In this document: positions 27,379 to 35,371 of the stretch, in pieces
Layout: every line of letters begins with the position of its first letter
How positions within the stretch are numbered: position 1 is the first letter of the stretch
Source: Roseateles terrae
GTDB taxonomy: Bacteria > Pseudomonadota > Gammaproteobacteria > Burkholderiales > Burkholderiaceae_C
Assembly: GCF_014192155.1 (NCBI RefSeq)
Contig: NZ_JACHXO010000002.1
Span: 124,001-188,000 of the forward strand
Length of the DNA: 64,000 nt
Direction: 5' to 3'
Position numbers and translations under genes: made by a program
Notes under the pieces: generated by a model
Database searches by the model: none
What the model was told of the DNA's origin: nothing
The model's input: the letters and a program-made list of their open reading frames with translations, nothing else

Positions 27379-28308
27379 ATGCTCACCGACCTTCGCAGTC
27401 ATCTGGACGCCTTCATCGCCGCGGCGGACGAAGGCAGCTTTTCGGCCGCCGGTCGTCGCCTGGGCTTGACGCCTGCAGCGGTGAGCAAAAGCGTCGCGCA
27501 GTTCGAAGCCCGCATGGGGCTGCGGCTGTTTCAGCGCAGCACCCGCAGCCTGGCCCTGACCACGGATGGGGAGCGCCTGTATGCGCAGGTGCGTCTGCCC
27601 TGGGGGGAGATCGGCGAAGCGCTGGCCGACCTGCGCCAAGGGGCCGGACAACCGGCGGGGCCGCTGAAGGTCGCGCTGGCGCCGATGGTCGGGAGGGAAT
27701 ATGTGCTGCCGATGCTGGACAGCTTCCTGCAGCGCTACCCGGACATCGTGCCGGACCTGCATTTCGACAATCGGCAGGTCGCGCTGGTGGCGGAGGGATT
27801 TGATGTGGCGGTGGGCGGCGGCATCGAACTGACCGATGGCCTGATCTCGCGCGAACTGACGCCGCTGCGTTTTGTGCTGGTGGCGTCACCCCGTTATCTG
27901 GAACAGCATCCGCTGCCACGCACGCCGGAAGACCTGGTCCGTCACCGTGGGGTGATGCGGCGGTCGCTTCGGACCGGACGGCTGATCCCGTGGACGCTCA
28001 ACAATGCGGAAGGCCGCTCGGGGGTCGCGGAGGTGCGCCCGGTCCTGGTGCTGGACGACCCCGAAGCCATGGGACGGGCCGCCGCCGCAGGTCTGGGCCT
28101 GGCGTTGATGCCCTCGCCGCATGCGCGGCCCCTGGTGCGAAGCGGAGACCTCGTCCAGGTGCTGCCGGACTGGTGGGGCAACGGCTTGCCGCTGAGTATC
28201 TATTACGCCAGTCGGCGGCTGCTGCCAACGAAGGTGCGGGTGTTCGTGGACCATGTGGTCCACGAGTTCAAGGCGCGCGGACTGGCGGCGCACTTCATGG
28301 GCGTGTGA
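27379..28308 (+). CDS. LysR-family transcriptional regulator
   Basis: The 309-residue protein has an N-terminal winged helix (residues about 1-60: LDAFIAAADEGSFSAAGRRL, LTPAAVSKSVAQFEARMGLR) and the LysR effector domain (GPLKVALAPMVGREYVLPML onward). It resembles the subgroup that controls divergent oxidoreductases, and here the divergent partner is the SDR at 26507-27259. Effector unknown. Confidence 0.93.
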   Translation: MLTDLRSHLDAFIAAADEGSFSAAGRRLGLTPAAVSKSVAQFEARMGLRLFQRSTRSLALTTDGERLYAQVRLPWGEIGEALADLRQGAGQPAGPLKVALAPMVGREYVLPMLDSFLQRYPDIVPDLHFDNRQVALVAEGFDVAVGGGIELTDGLISRELTPLRFVLVASPRYLEQHPLPRTPEDLVRHRGVMRRSLRTGRLIPWTLNNAEGRSGVAEVRPVLVLDDPEAMGRAAAAGLGLALMPSPHARPLVRSGDLVQVLPDWWGNGLPLSIYYASRRLLPTKVRVFVDHVVHEFKARGLAAHFMGV

Positions 28309-28344
28309 GGCGCATCTGCCGAGTGATGGCAGATCACCCGGCGC

Positions 28345-28965
28345 TTACCGCGGCGCCTTGCCCGTTTTGTAGAGTTCCGAGATGTTGTTGTCCGTCTCTT
28401 CACTGCGCAACAGCGGCGTTGACGACTTCACCTGCGATGCGTCGTTGCCGAACTCGACCAGCCGGGTGTTGAACCAGGCAAGGTCATTGGCGGGATCTCG
28501 CACGCAGCGAGCATTCATGAGCACCTTGTCGCCACGCAGCACCGCCAGGCCCGCCGGTTTCACACACTCGCCACCGGTGCACTCGGTCATCAGATAACGG
28601 GTGTTGCCTTTGTCAAACCACACCTGGCTGACCTGGGCGTCCGGCGCCGCGGGCATCACCGTGGCGAAGAACACCTGGCCGTTGGCTTTGGTGGCGGCAT
28701 ACTCCATTTCCACCTTGCCGGGCACACCGTATCGGTAGGTCAGCGCGTCGATCGTGCCGCTGCTTGGGCTCGCGCACAGCGACACTGTCTTCGCACCGGT
28801 CGAGCAGGAGAACTGCACCTCTTCCTGTGCGTTGCACAGGGTCGGGGGCGCGCCCGCCGCCTGCACGGCCGTGGCCGCCGCCATCATGAGCGTCAGGGTC
28901 AGGCCCCGGCGCACCGGGTGGAGACCGCCTTGAAAACGCGAACGCAGATCACTGGAATGTGGCAT
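28345..28965 (-). CDS. Exported Cys-containing protein, candidate immunity protein
   Basis: From ATG 28965 the protein has 206 residues. A basic start and hydrophobic core (RRGLTLTLMMAAATAVQAAG) predict a signal peptide cut near residue 35. The mature part holds six Cys residues, in TLCNAQEEVQFSCSTG, VSLCASPS, MTECTGGECVK and NARCVRD, consistent with disulfides in the periplasm, and a LTYRYGVPGKVEMEY strand typical of a poorly described family of secreted proteobacterial proteins. The start overlaps the end of the GH19 hydrolase gene by 17 bp, so the two are translationally coupled. Coupling of a periplasmic protein to a cell-wall hydrolase suggests an inhibitor or immunity role. That is inference. 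Confidence 0.6.
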   Translation of the reverse strand: MPHSSDLRSRFQGGLHPVRRGLTLTLMMAAATAVQAAGAPPTLCNAQEEVQFSCSTGAKTVSLCASPSSGTIDALTYRYGVPGKVEMEYAATKANGQVFFATVMPAAPDAQVSQVWFDKGNTRYLMTECTGGECVKPAGLAVLRGDKVLMNARCVRDPANDLAWFNTRLVEFGNDASQVKSSTPLLRSEETDNNISELYKTGKAPR

Positions 28966-29956
28966 GGGTCGTCGTGAAATTTTCGCGGCGCGCCGCGTAG
29001 CTTTTGGTGTGAAGGTTGATGACCTTCGTGATGCGGTCAACATCCGCGGGTTTGTCGCCCATGTCCGCCAACTCATGGAGTTTGTGGTCGAGCCAGAAGC
29101 AGACGGCGGAGCGCACCGCGTAAGGAAATTCTCCCATCAGCTCCGGCGTCTTTTCGAAATCCACCTGTCGGTCCTTGTACACCTTCCAGTACAGCTTCGT
29201 GGCGGCGGCATAGTTGGAACGTCCCGTCACCTGGATCAGGCCACGACCGCGAAACTTCCAGCCGTCACCGCTCTTGGCGTCGCCATTGCCATTGCGGTTG
29301 GCATACACGTTGTTGCCAATCAGCTCCTGCTGCGCAGCACGGATGACTTTCCCTTTGGCGTTCTTCTCATAGGCGTCGGTGACCGCCTCCTTCGGATGCT
29401 CCCGGTAGTACTTGAAGGTGTCTTTCAAGCCCGCCTCTCCGTAGGCCAGACTCTCGCTCTTGATGGTCAATGCCGGCCCGCCCTCTTCCCGCACCTGGGC
29501 AAAGAAATGCGCCCGGCGCAAGCGCGTGTTGAGCCCATACAGCTTCAGGTCGAAGTTGAGTTCGTCGGCCACCTTTTGCAGCAGATCCTTGGACGCCTTC
29601 GGGAAGATCTTGCGCAGCTGTTCGACGGTGATGCGATCGGCACCGGCCGGGCCGCCGGTCACCGGTGTGCCGTCCGCTGCACGACACATCAAAGGACCGG
29701 ACGCCGGTTGCTGCGACAGCCACGGCAGGTCGAGAAACGCGTGGTCAAAGAGGCCCAGGCTCCCGGGTGTGTCCCCGAGCCGGGTGCAGACATCGGGATC
29801 GCCGTGGTCCAGGATGCCCAAGGTGCCCGGCGTGCGAGCCGGGAGCCAGCCGTCCGCCGCGCACAGCGGTCCGGGCTTGTTTGATTGCGCCATCGTGAAG
29901 TCCGTCCAGTCTGGGGCCGAAGCTTCGCGAACGTCGGGGTCGCCTCCGGCCAGCAT
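28949..29956 (-). CDS. GH19 (chitinase/lysozyme-like) cell-wall hydrolase, effector-like
   Basis: From ATG 29956 the protein has 335 residues and no signal peptide. Residues about 145-335 form a GH19-type domain: RRAHFFAQVREEGGPALTIK with the catalytic Glu candidates E157/E158, the ESLAYGEAGLKDTF loop, and FRGRGLIQVTGRSNYAA near residues 235-251. The N-terminal part contains two copies of a T-P-G-x-L-G-x-x-D-H motif (RTPGTLGILDHGDPD and DTPGSLGLFDHA), a pattern I associate with bacterial cell-wall-targeting effectors. Lack of a signal peptide plus an overlapping exported partner gene fits a contact-dependent secreted effector. Possible starts are 30070, 29956 and 29893; none has a strong ribosome binding site. 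A phage-type endolysin is the alternative. Confidence 0.8.
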   Translation of the reverse strand: MLAGGDPDVREASAPDWTDFTMAQSNKPGPLCAADGWLPARTPGTLGILDHGDPDVCTRLGDTPGSLGLFDHAFLDLPWLSQQPASGPLMCRAADGTPVTGGPAGADRITVEQLRKIFPKASKDLLQKVADELNFDLKLYGLNTRLRRAHFFAQVREEGGPALTIKSESLAYGEAGLKDTFKYYREHPKEAVTDAYEKNAKGKVIRAAQQELIGNNVYANRNGNGDAKSGDGWKFRGRGLIQVTGRSNYAAATKLYWKVYKDRQVDFEKTPELMGEFPYAVRSAVCFWLDHKLHELADMGDKPADVDRITKVINLHTKSYAARRENFTTTHATFQ

Positions 29957-30097
29957 CAAGCCTACGACGGATCCGGCGCGGGTGGATGTGACTTTGGTCG
30001 ATGCGGGGGCCGGCGAAGGCGAAAGGCCGAGGCGGGGCGGTAGGCACCTTGCTTGCCAAGCTGCCGACATCCTCTCTCCCACTTTCAGGAGCCTCCC

Positions 30098-30772
30098 ATG
30101 CGCGCCCTTATTGTTGCTACCAGCTGCCAACAGCTCCCATCGGGCCATCCCACGGGCCTGTGGGCCGAAGAATTTGCCGTCCCCTACCTCGCATTGACGC
30201 AAGCCGGCGTCGAGGTGACCGTGGCGTCGCCGGCCGGCGGTGCCGTGCCGATCGACGAGAAATCCCAACCCAGCGAGAAGGAGGCTGCCGAATGGGCCTC
30301 CGCGCTGTCGGCTTTGCAATCCACGCGGGCGCTGACTTCGGTGAAAGACGATGCCTTCGACCTCATCTTCCTGCCCGGCGGGCACGGTCCGCTGGTGGAC
30401 CTGGTCACAGATGCAACGCTGCAGGAGATGCTGTCCCGGCAGGATGCCGACGGCAAACTCATCGCTGCGGTTTGCCACGGGCCTGCCGGATTGCTGCATG
30501 TCCGCCGACGCGACGGCTCACCGCTGTTGAAGGGCCGCCGCGTGACCGGCTTCACCAACATGGAGGAACGCCTGGCCGGCCTGCATGGCGAGGTGCCTTT
30601 CCTGCTCGAGGACGCCATGAAAGACCAGGGCGCCGACTTCCATTCGGCGCTGCTGCCCATGCTCTCGCATGTCGAGCGTGACGGCCACCTGATCACGGGT
30701 CAGAACCCGAAGTCCAGCGAAGCGATTGGCAAGGCCATGGTCGAAGCCCTGGACCTCAGCCACGCGCATTGA
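30098..30772 (+). CDS. DJ-1/PfpI family protein (type 1 glutamine-amidotransferase fold)
   Basis: ATG 30098 follows AGGAG; the protein has 224 residues. It has the elements of the Hsp31-like branch: GLWAEEFAVPYLALTQAGVE, FDLIFLPGGHGPLVDLV, and the nucleophile elbow AAVCHGPAGLL with the reactive Cys. Relatives act as glyoxalase III/deglycase-type or stress proteins. The gene is transcribed away from the GH19 hydrolase and has no obvious operon partners. Specific activity cannot be told from sequence. Confidence 0.92.
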   Translation: MRALIVATSCQQLPSGHPTGLWAEEFAVPYLALTQAGVEVTVASPAGGAVPIDEKSQPSEKEAAEWASALSALQSTRALTSVKDDAFDLIFLPGGHGPLVDLVTDATLQEMLSRQDADGKLIAAVCHGPAGLLHVRRRDGSPLLKGRRVTGFTNMEERLAGLHGEVPFLLEDAMKDQGADFHSALLPMLSHVERDGHLITGQNPKSSEAIGKAMVEALDLSHAH

Positions 30773-30877
30773 GCGTGCGCAGGTGCGCCGGCATTGGCGC
30801 GAGATTGGCGATACACGCGCGCCGAAACGACGCCAGGCCGGTCAGCTGGGTCAGCGACCGGGCCCGAGAACCTTCGA

Positions 30878-31456
30878 TCATCGGGTGGGTGGCTGCCAGG
30901 TCATGAGGGCCTGATCAGCGCCGGCTTTTGGCGGCCGGGCCTTGGCTGCCCGGGCCGGTGTGCCCAGCGCGATCCACCCCACCAAGGTCTCACCAGGTTC
31001 GCAGAAAGCGGCCACCAGACCGGGATCGCGCGCCTTGGCACCGGACAGCATCTTGCCGCCGAACCCCAGCGCATGCGCCGCATTGAGGAAGTTGGTCAGC
31101 GCTCCACCCAGTGCCACCCATTGCTCATGGGCGGGCACCTGCGGATGGCCCATGTCCTGGCGGGCGATCACGGCCACCGTCACGGGCGGCAGCAGTGCGC
31201 GCTCTTCGTCCAGTGCGACGCCGGCGTCGTCCTTGCCGGCACGACGGGCGGCTTCGCCGAACAGTCGCGACATCGCCTGACGCGCCCCCCCGCGCACGAC
31301 CTTGAAACGATAAGGCACCAGCTCGCCATGATCAGGCGCATGCAAGGCGGCTTCGAGCATCTGGCGCAATTGGCCGTCGTCCGGTCCCGGCTCCGTCAGA
31401 TGCTTGGGGCCGATCGAGGCACGGCGGGTCAACAGGGTCATGGCGTCCATGGTCAT
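30878..31456 (-). CDS. Nitroreductase family protein (YdjA-like)
   Basis: The 192-residue flavoprotein begins MTMDAMTLLTRRASIGPKHL and has the FMN-contact segments AALHAPDHGELVPYRFKVV and WVALGGALTNFLNAAHALGF, with TLVGWIALGTP near the end. It resembles the small YdjA-type nitroreductases, FMN-dependent oxidoreductases of unclear natural substrate. It lies 42 bp downstream of the ABC permease gene on the same strand and may be part of that transcript. GAGGTAA precedes the ATG. Confidence 0.9.
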   Translation of the reverse strand: MTMDAMTLLTRRASIGPKHLTEPGPDDGQLRQMLEAALHAPDHGELVPYRFKVVRGGARQAMSRLFGEAARRAGKDDAGVALDEERALLPPVTVAVIARQDMGHPQVPAHEQWVALGGALTNFLNAAHALGFGGKMLSGAKARDPGLVAAFCEPGETLVGWIALGTPARAAKARPPKAGADQALMTWQPPTR

Positions 31457-31497
31457 TTACCTCGGTGGAGATGCTGTGAAGGGGCCGGCTCAGCGGC

Positions 31498-33132
31498 TCA
31501 GCGGTTCAGCTGTCGTCTAGCGGCATACGAGCATGCATCGACCACCATCACCAGCAGCAGCATGGCCAGCACCACGGTGCCGGTCTCACGCATCTGGAAC
31601 AGTCCCAGGTGCACCGTCAGCATCTGGCCAAGACCACCGGCGCCCACCACGCCGAGAACGGTTGCAGCACGGATGTTGTTTTCCCAGCGGTAGAGGCTGT
31701 AGCTGAGCAGTTGCGGCGCCGCCTGCGGCAGCGTGGCGAAGAGGAACACCTGCCAGCGGGACGCACCCGCCCAGCGCAGCGCCAGGGCATTGGCCGCCGG
31801 CGCGTTTTCCAGCGCCTCGGCCATCAGGCGCCCCAGCACGCCGGTGGTGTGAAGCGCCAGTGCCAGCGTGCCGGGCATCGGACCCAGGCCGGCGGAGATC
31901 AGCAGCAGCGAGGCCCACACCAGTTCCGGCACGCTGCGCAGCGCATTGAGCACCATACGCGCGCCGATGCGCAGCGGACCCGACGAACGACTGGCGACGA
32001 GTGCCAGTGCCAGACCCGCGATCGCGGCCAGCAGGCTGCCAAGGGCGGACATGGCCAGCGTTTCCAGCGCGCCCTGCCCCACGCGGCTCAGGAAGTCCGG
32101 GGACAGCTGTGGCGGGAAGAACTCGGCCAGAAATGCGCCCATCTGCCGGAACGCCTGCCAGCTCAGCCATTCGCCCCAATGCATCGGCAGGGAGACGAAG
32201 CTGGCGACGAACATCACAGTCAGCGCGGTGAGCAGCACCCACAGTCCCCAGCGAGGCGCCGGCCGGTCACGACCGCCCTCCTCCTGACCGCGACGGCTGG
32301 GACGCAGCCACGCACTGACCCGATCCGCTGCGGCCACCAGCGCCACAAACACCAGCAGCAGCGTGATGACCTCATTGCCGGCCAGCATCTTGTTGGCGTT
32401 GTCCAGCTGCTGACCCAGTCCGCCGGCACCGACGAATCCCAGCACCACGGACGTCCGGATGGCGCATTCCCAGCGGTAGACGGTGTAGCTCACCAGTTCA
32501 TCGGCGCAGCCGGGCAGCGTGCCGAAGAAGAAGGCCTGGAGTCGGCCGGCGCCGTTGCGCAGCAGAGCGCGCGTGGGGGCGCCGTCGGCGCTTTCCAGGA
32601 TCTCGGCGTAGACCTTGCCCAGCATGCCGCCGTAGGTCAGCGCAATGGCCAGCACCCCGGAGCCGGGGCCCAGGCCGATGACACGCACCAGCATTAGCGC
32701 CCACACCAGCTCGGGCACCGAGCGCAGGATGACCAGCACGCCGCGCACCACAAACCGCAGCGCCGCGGGCCAGGCGGCCATGCGCCCGGTCAGGGCCGAG
32801 ACGGACAGGCGTGCCGTGCCGAGCAGCGCCATGGGGATGGCGATGATCCAGGCCAGGGCCAGGCCGGCGGAGGCCATGGCGACGGTGCGCCAGGTGTCGC
32901 CGGCGACCATGAGCAGGAATTCGCCGTCGAGACGGGGGGTCAGGAACTGGACGAGAAAGCGTCCGGTGGCCCGGAGGCTGCGCGGCTCCAGCAGCTCCCA
33001 GGGCCGGAATTCGCAGAGCACCAGCAGGGGCCACATCAGCACCAGCAGCGTGAGGGCCAGTGTGAGGCGCCGCAGCGCCAGCGGATCACGCTGCCAGGGG
33101 GGCGGCGAGGACAGTGCAGCCGGATGGCTCAT
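31498..33132 (-). CDS. Double-length PhnE-type ABC transporter permease (probable selenate/oxyanion)
   Basis: The 544-residue protein is two permease domains in one chain. Each half has about six membrane helices and its own EAA-type loop: YTVYRWECAIRTSVVLGFVG then AGGLGQQL in the first half, YSLYRWENNIRAATVLGVVG then AGGLGQML in the second. The linker, near residues 275-300, is Arg/Gly-rich and cytosolic. It overlaps the ATPase gene by 4 bp and completes the transporter with the binding protein at 34021. The family is called phosphonate-type; the neighbouring selenocysteine genes suggest selenate or selenite as substrate. Confidence 0.88.
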   Translation of the reverse strand: MSHPAALSSPPPWQRDPLALRRLTLALTLLVLMWPLLVLCEFRPWELLEPRSLRATGRFLVQFLTPRLDGEFLLMVAGDTWRTVAMASAGLALAWIIAIPMALLGTARLSVSALTGRMAAWPAALRFVVRGVLVILRSVPELVWALMLVRVIGLGPGSGVLAIALTYGGMLGKVYAEILESADGAPTRALLRNGAGRLQAFFFGTLPGCADELVSYTVYRWECAIRTSVVLGFVGAGGLGQQLDNANKMLAGNEVITLLLVFVALVAAADRVSAWLRPSRRGQEEGGRDRPAPRWGLWVLLTALTVMFVASFVSLPMHWGEWLSWQAFRQMGAFLAEFFPPQLSPDFLSRVGQGALETLAMSALGSLLAAIAGLALALVASRSSGPLRIGARMVLNALRSVPELVWASLLLISAGLGPMPGTLALALHTTGVLGRLMAEALENAPAANALALRWAGASRWQVFLFATLPQAAPQLLSYSLYRWENNIRAATVLGVVGAGGLGQMLTVHLGLFQMRETGTVVLAMLLLVMVVDACSYAARRQLNR

Positions 33133-34016
33133 CGGCAGATCAGCGGGGTGGCGGGCGTTGGCGCGGGACGATCGACACCCGAGGCGCCATCGATCTCCCG
33201 CGGACCGTCGATCTTGCGGGCGTCGTCGTCGGCATCGTGAGCACGGCTCGGCGTGGACGGCATCAGGGTCTCGTCGCCAGCATAGAGCGCCGCGACGGTG
33301 GCGTCGTCCAGGCCTTCGGCCGGCCCGTCATAGAACAGGCGGCCGTCGCGCAGTGCCACGATCCGTGGGAACAGGGTGCGGGCGAGATCCACTTGGTGGA
33401 GGCTGCAGACGAGGGTGCGGCCGGACTGGCGGGCGGCGTGCTGCAGCACGGACAGGCTGCGCTGGGCGCGTTGAGGGTCCAGGGCGGACAGGGGTTCGTC
33501 GACCAGCCACAGAGGCGCCCGGGACACCAGCAGGCGTGCCAGGGCCACGCGTTGCCGTTCGCCGCCGGAGAGCTGGTCCACGCGGGACCAGAGGCGGTCG
33601 CCGAGTTCCAGGGCGGCGAGGGCTTCGTGGGCCTGGCGGGCTTGGTCGGCGGAGGGGCTGAACAGCGTGCGCAGGCTGCGTGCGAGCGAGGCGCCGGGGA
33701 GCTGGCCGGCGAGCACGGACACGGCCACGCGCTGGCGCGGTGGCAGTGGGGGGTGTTGGGGGGCCAGCATGAGCTGGCGGCGGAGTCGATGTCGGGCGCT
33801 GTGGGACAAGGCCCAGGCGTCCTGCTGGTCCAGGTGCAAACGGCCGCTGCTGGGGCGCAGGGCGAGGGCCAGTGCGTGCAGCAGCGAGGTTTTGCCGGCG
33901 CCGGAGGGGCCGATCAGGGCGATCTGTTCTCCGGCGTTGATCTGCAGGGAGAGCGGCTGGATGAGGCAGCGGGGGCCGGCATCGAGACGCAGGCTTTCCA
34001 GGGCCAGCAGGGACAT
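33129..34016 (-). CDS. PhnC-type ABC transporter ATPase (probable selenate/oxyanion)
   Basis: The 295-residue ATPase has Walker A (IALIGPSGAGKTSLLHALAL near residues 33-52), the signature DQLSGGERQRVALARLL, Walker B with APLWLVDEPLSALDPQRAQR, and a switch His in CSLHQVDLA. It resembles PhnC but carries an extra acidic, low-complexity C-terminal tail of about 40 residues rich in Asp, Arg and Pro. The gene is between the binding-protein gene (4 bp upstream) and the permease (4-bp overlap). Confidence 0.92.
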   Translation of the reverse strand: MSLLALESLRLDAGPRCLIQPLSLQINAGEQIALIGPSGAGKTSLLHALALALRPSSGRLHLDQQDAWALSHSARHRLRRQLMLAPQHPPLPPRQRVAVSVLAGQLPGASLARSLRTLFSPSADQARQAHEALAALELGDRLWSRVDQLSGGERQRVALARLLVSRAPLWLVDEPLSALDPQRAQRSLSVLQHAARQSGRTLVCSLHQVDLARTLFPRIVALRDGRLFYDGPAEGLDDATVAALYAGDETLMPSTPSRAHDADDDARKIDGPREIDGASGVDRPAPTPATPLICR

Positions 34017-34020
34017 GGGA

Positions 34021-34902
34021 TTACTTCAGCAGACCGGCGTTCTCGGCGGCGGCTCTGATGCCGGCGTAGTTGTCGGCCTTGGTGGGTACGAAGCGGGTGG
34101 CGCGTTGGAGGGCGAGGATTTCCTTGCCTTCGGGGGTGCTGTCGTTGAGTTTCAGGAAGGCTTGTTTCAGTTTTTCCTGCAGGGCGGCGGGCATTTCGGC
34201 GTGCACGCTCCAGTTGTAGTCGTAGTAAGGGGGGGTGGTGTAGAAGACGCGGATTTCTTTGGGATCCACTTTCTTTTCGCTGACCAGTTTTTCCCAGACG
34301 GAGATGTTGAGGGCACCGGCGTCCACTTTGCCGCCGGCGACGGCGGCGACGGTGGCGTCATGGGCGCCGGAGAAGCTGATGCGTTTGAGGTCGGTTTCCG
34401 GATTGATTTTGGCGGCGAGCAGGAAGCTGCGGGGCATCAGATGGCCGGAGGTACTGGAGGCGGAGCCGAAGCTGAGGGTGTGGCCTTTGAGGTCTTCGAG
34501 CTTGGTGATTTTGCTGCCGGCTTCCGTGATGAACACGGAGCGGAATTTTTCGTCTTCTTCGCGCTGCACCAGGGGCACGATTTTGCCGCCGGAGCGTGCA
34601 TTGGCTTGAACGAAGGTGAAGCCTCCAAACCAGGCGAGGTCGATTTTTTTATTGACGACGGCTTCGACGGCGGCGGCGTAGTCGGTGACGGGGGTCCATT
34701 CGACTTTGACGCCGAGTTCTTTCTCCAGGTATTTGCCTAGCGGCGCGAACTTACGCGCGAGTTCGGTTGGCGACTCATCCGGGATGGCGGTGACGCGCAG
34801 GATGGTCTGTGCCTGAGCGGTGGCCAGGGAGAGTGCGGCGAGGCCGACGACGGCCAGAGCCTTCACGGTATTTTTAAGTTGTTTGACCAAACCCGTCATC
34901 AT
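34021..34902 (-). CDS. Putative selenate ABC transporter periplasmic binding protein (PhnD-like)
   Basis: The 293-residue protein has a signal peptide ending AQAQ near residue 32 and the PhnD-like fold: LRVTAIPDESPTELARKFAP, VEWTPVTDYAAAVEAVVNKK, FGSASSTSGHLMPRSFLLAA, FSGAHDATVAAVAGGKVDAG, and VFYTTPPYYDYNWSVHAEMP. These segments match my memory of a subfamily of phosphonate-type binding proteins repeatedly found next to selenium genes and proposed to bind selenate. Here it follows selC. AGGAG-like GGAGATC precedes the tandem ATGs. Substrate is inferred, not shown. Confidence 0.85.
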   Translation of the reverse strand: MMTGLVKQLKNTVKALAVVGLAALSLATAQAQTILRVTAIPDESPTELARKFAPLGKYLEKELGVKVEWTPVTDYAAAVEAVVNKKIDLAWFGGFTFVQANARSGGKIVPLVQREEDEKFRSVFITEAGSKITKLEDLKGHTLSFGSASSTSGHLMPRSFLLAAKINPETDLKRISFSGAHDATVAAVAGGKVDAGALNISVWEKLVSEKKVDPKEIRVFYTTPPYYDYNWSVHAEMPAALQEKLKQAFLKLNDSTPEGKEILALQRATRFVPTKADNYAGIRAAAENAGLLK

Positions 34903-34986
34903 GATCTCCAGAGAAAGAAAGGGAATTAGAACGGCGCCGCCTGCCCAAGGGCTTACTGACCGTCAACAAACGCGGCCCGACTTCCC

Positions 34987-35130
34987 CGACGCAAGAAGTG
35001 CCGTCGCCCTCGCAAGTGAGCGAGCGAGCGAAGCGTCGCTCCCCCGACGCACGAAGTGCTGTCGTTGACCGCGAGTGAGCGAACGAAGTGATGCTCACGC
35101 GACGAACGAAGTGTGGTCGCGCGACGCAGG
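34987..35130. repeat. Imperfect tandem repeats of about 55 bp
   Basis: Three successive units begin at 34987, 35045 and 35100 with cgacgcaagaagtgccgtcg, cgacgcacgaagtgctgtcg and cgacgaacgaagtgtggtcg. The first two continue with a gagtgagcga-like second block. The third is truncated. Several sub-blocks are self-complementary on the minus strand (for example gtgagc...gctcac). Confidence 0.7.
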
Positions 35131-35134
35131 TGGT

Positions 35135-35259
35135 CCGGAAGCGTTGGATTGGCGTCGCGAGCGGGACGAGGTTGCGTTGAGGAGCGGAGCCGTACTTTCG
35201 TACGGCGAGCACCGCAGACGCAAGATCGTTCCGCGCAGTAGCCAAGCCAATGCTTCCGG
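35135..35259. repeat. Long imperfect hairpin flanking selC
   Basis: Outer arms ccggaagcgttggattggc (35135-35153) and gccaagccaatgcttccgg (35241-35259) pair at 17 of 19 positions. The interior continues to pair with interruptions and closes in gccgtac-tttc-gtacggc at the centre. The hairpin abuts the 3' end of the tRNA-Sec gene, so on the minus strand it would be the first structure after the mature tRNA. Confidence 0.75.
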
Positions 35260-35352
35260 CGGAGGGGGGCGGGGGTCGAACCCACCTGGCAACGCATGGC
35301 GCCACCCACCAGGTTTGAAGCCTGGCCGATCCACCGGGATCGTTCCCCCTCC
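35260..35352 (-). tRNA. selC: tRNA-Sec(TCA)
   Basis: The minus strand folds as a selenocysteine tRNA: an 8-bp acceptor stem (GGAGGGGG with CCCCCTCC), a 6-bp D stem (CGATCC/GGATCG) with a CGGT loop, an anticodon arm CCAGG-CTTCAAA-CCTGG with anticodon TCA, a long variable arm, and a T arm GTGGG-TTCGACC-CCCGC. The discriminator is G. The genomic 3' end reads CCG rather than CCA, so CCA would be completed after transcription. It lies 19 bp beyond the selB stop and probably shares its transcript. It decodes the UGA of fdnG. Confidence 0.97.
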
Positions 35353-35371
35353 GGGGTGAAAACGTGGGGGC

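Larger units (their letters stand above)
34903..35259. other. Structured non-coding stretch between selC and the ABC transporter
   Basis: No coding sequence is convincing here. The right part (35135-35259) forms a long imperfect hairpin that begins right after the tRNA-Sec 3' end, and the left part (34987-35130) has roughly 55-bp imperfect repeats with their own small hairpins. The transporter's promoter and ribosome binding site should lie in the last 80 bp near 34903-34980. Confidence 0.7.

Noticed and set aside
34987-35259. Insertion sequence or integrated island at selC
   Set aside because: No transposase or integrase gene is present and no duplicated selC end was seen, so only repeats and a hairpin are reported.
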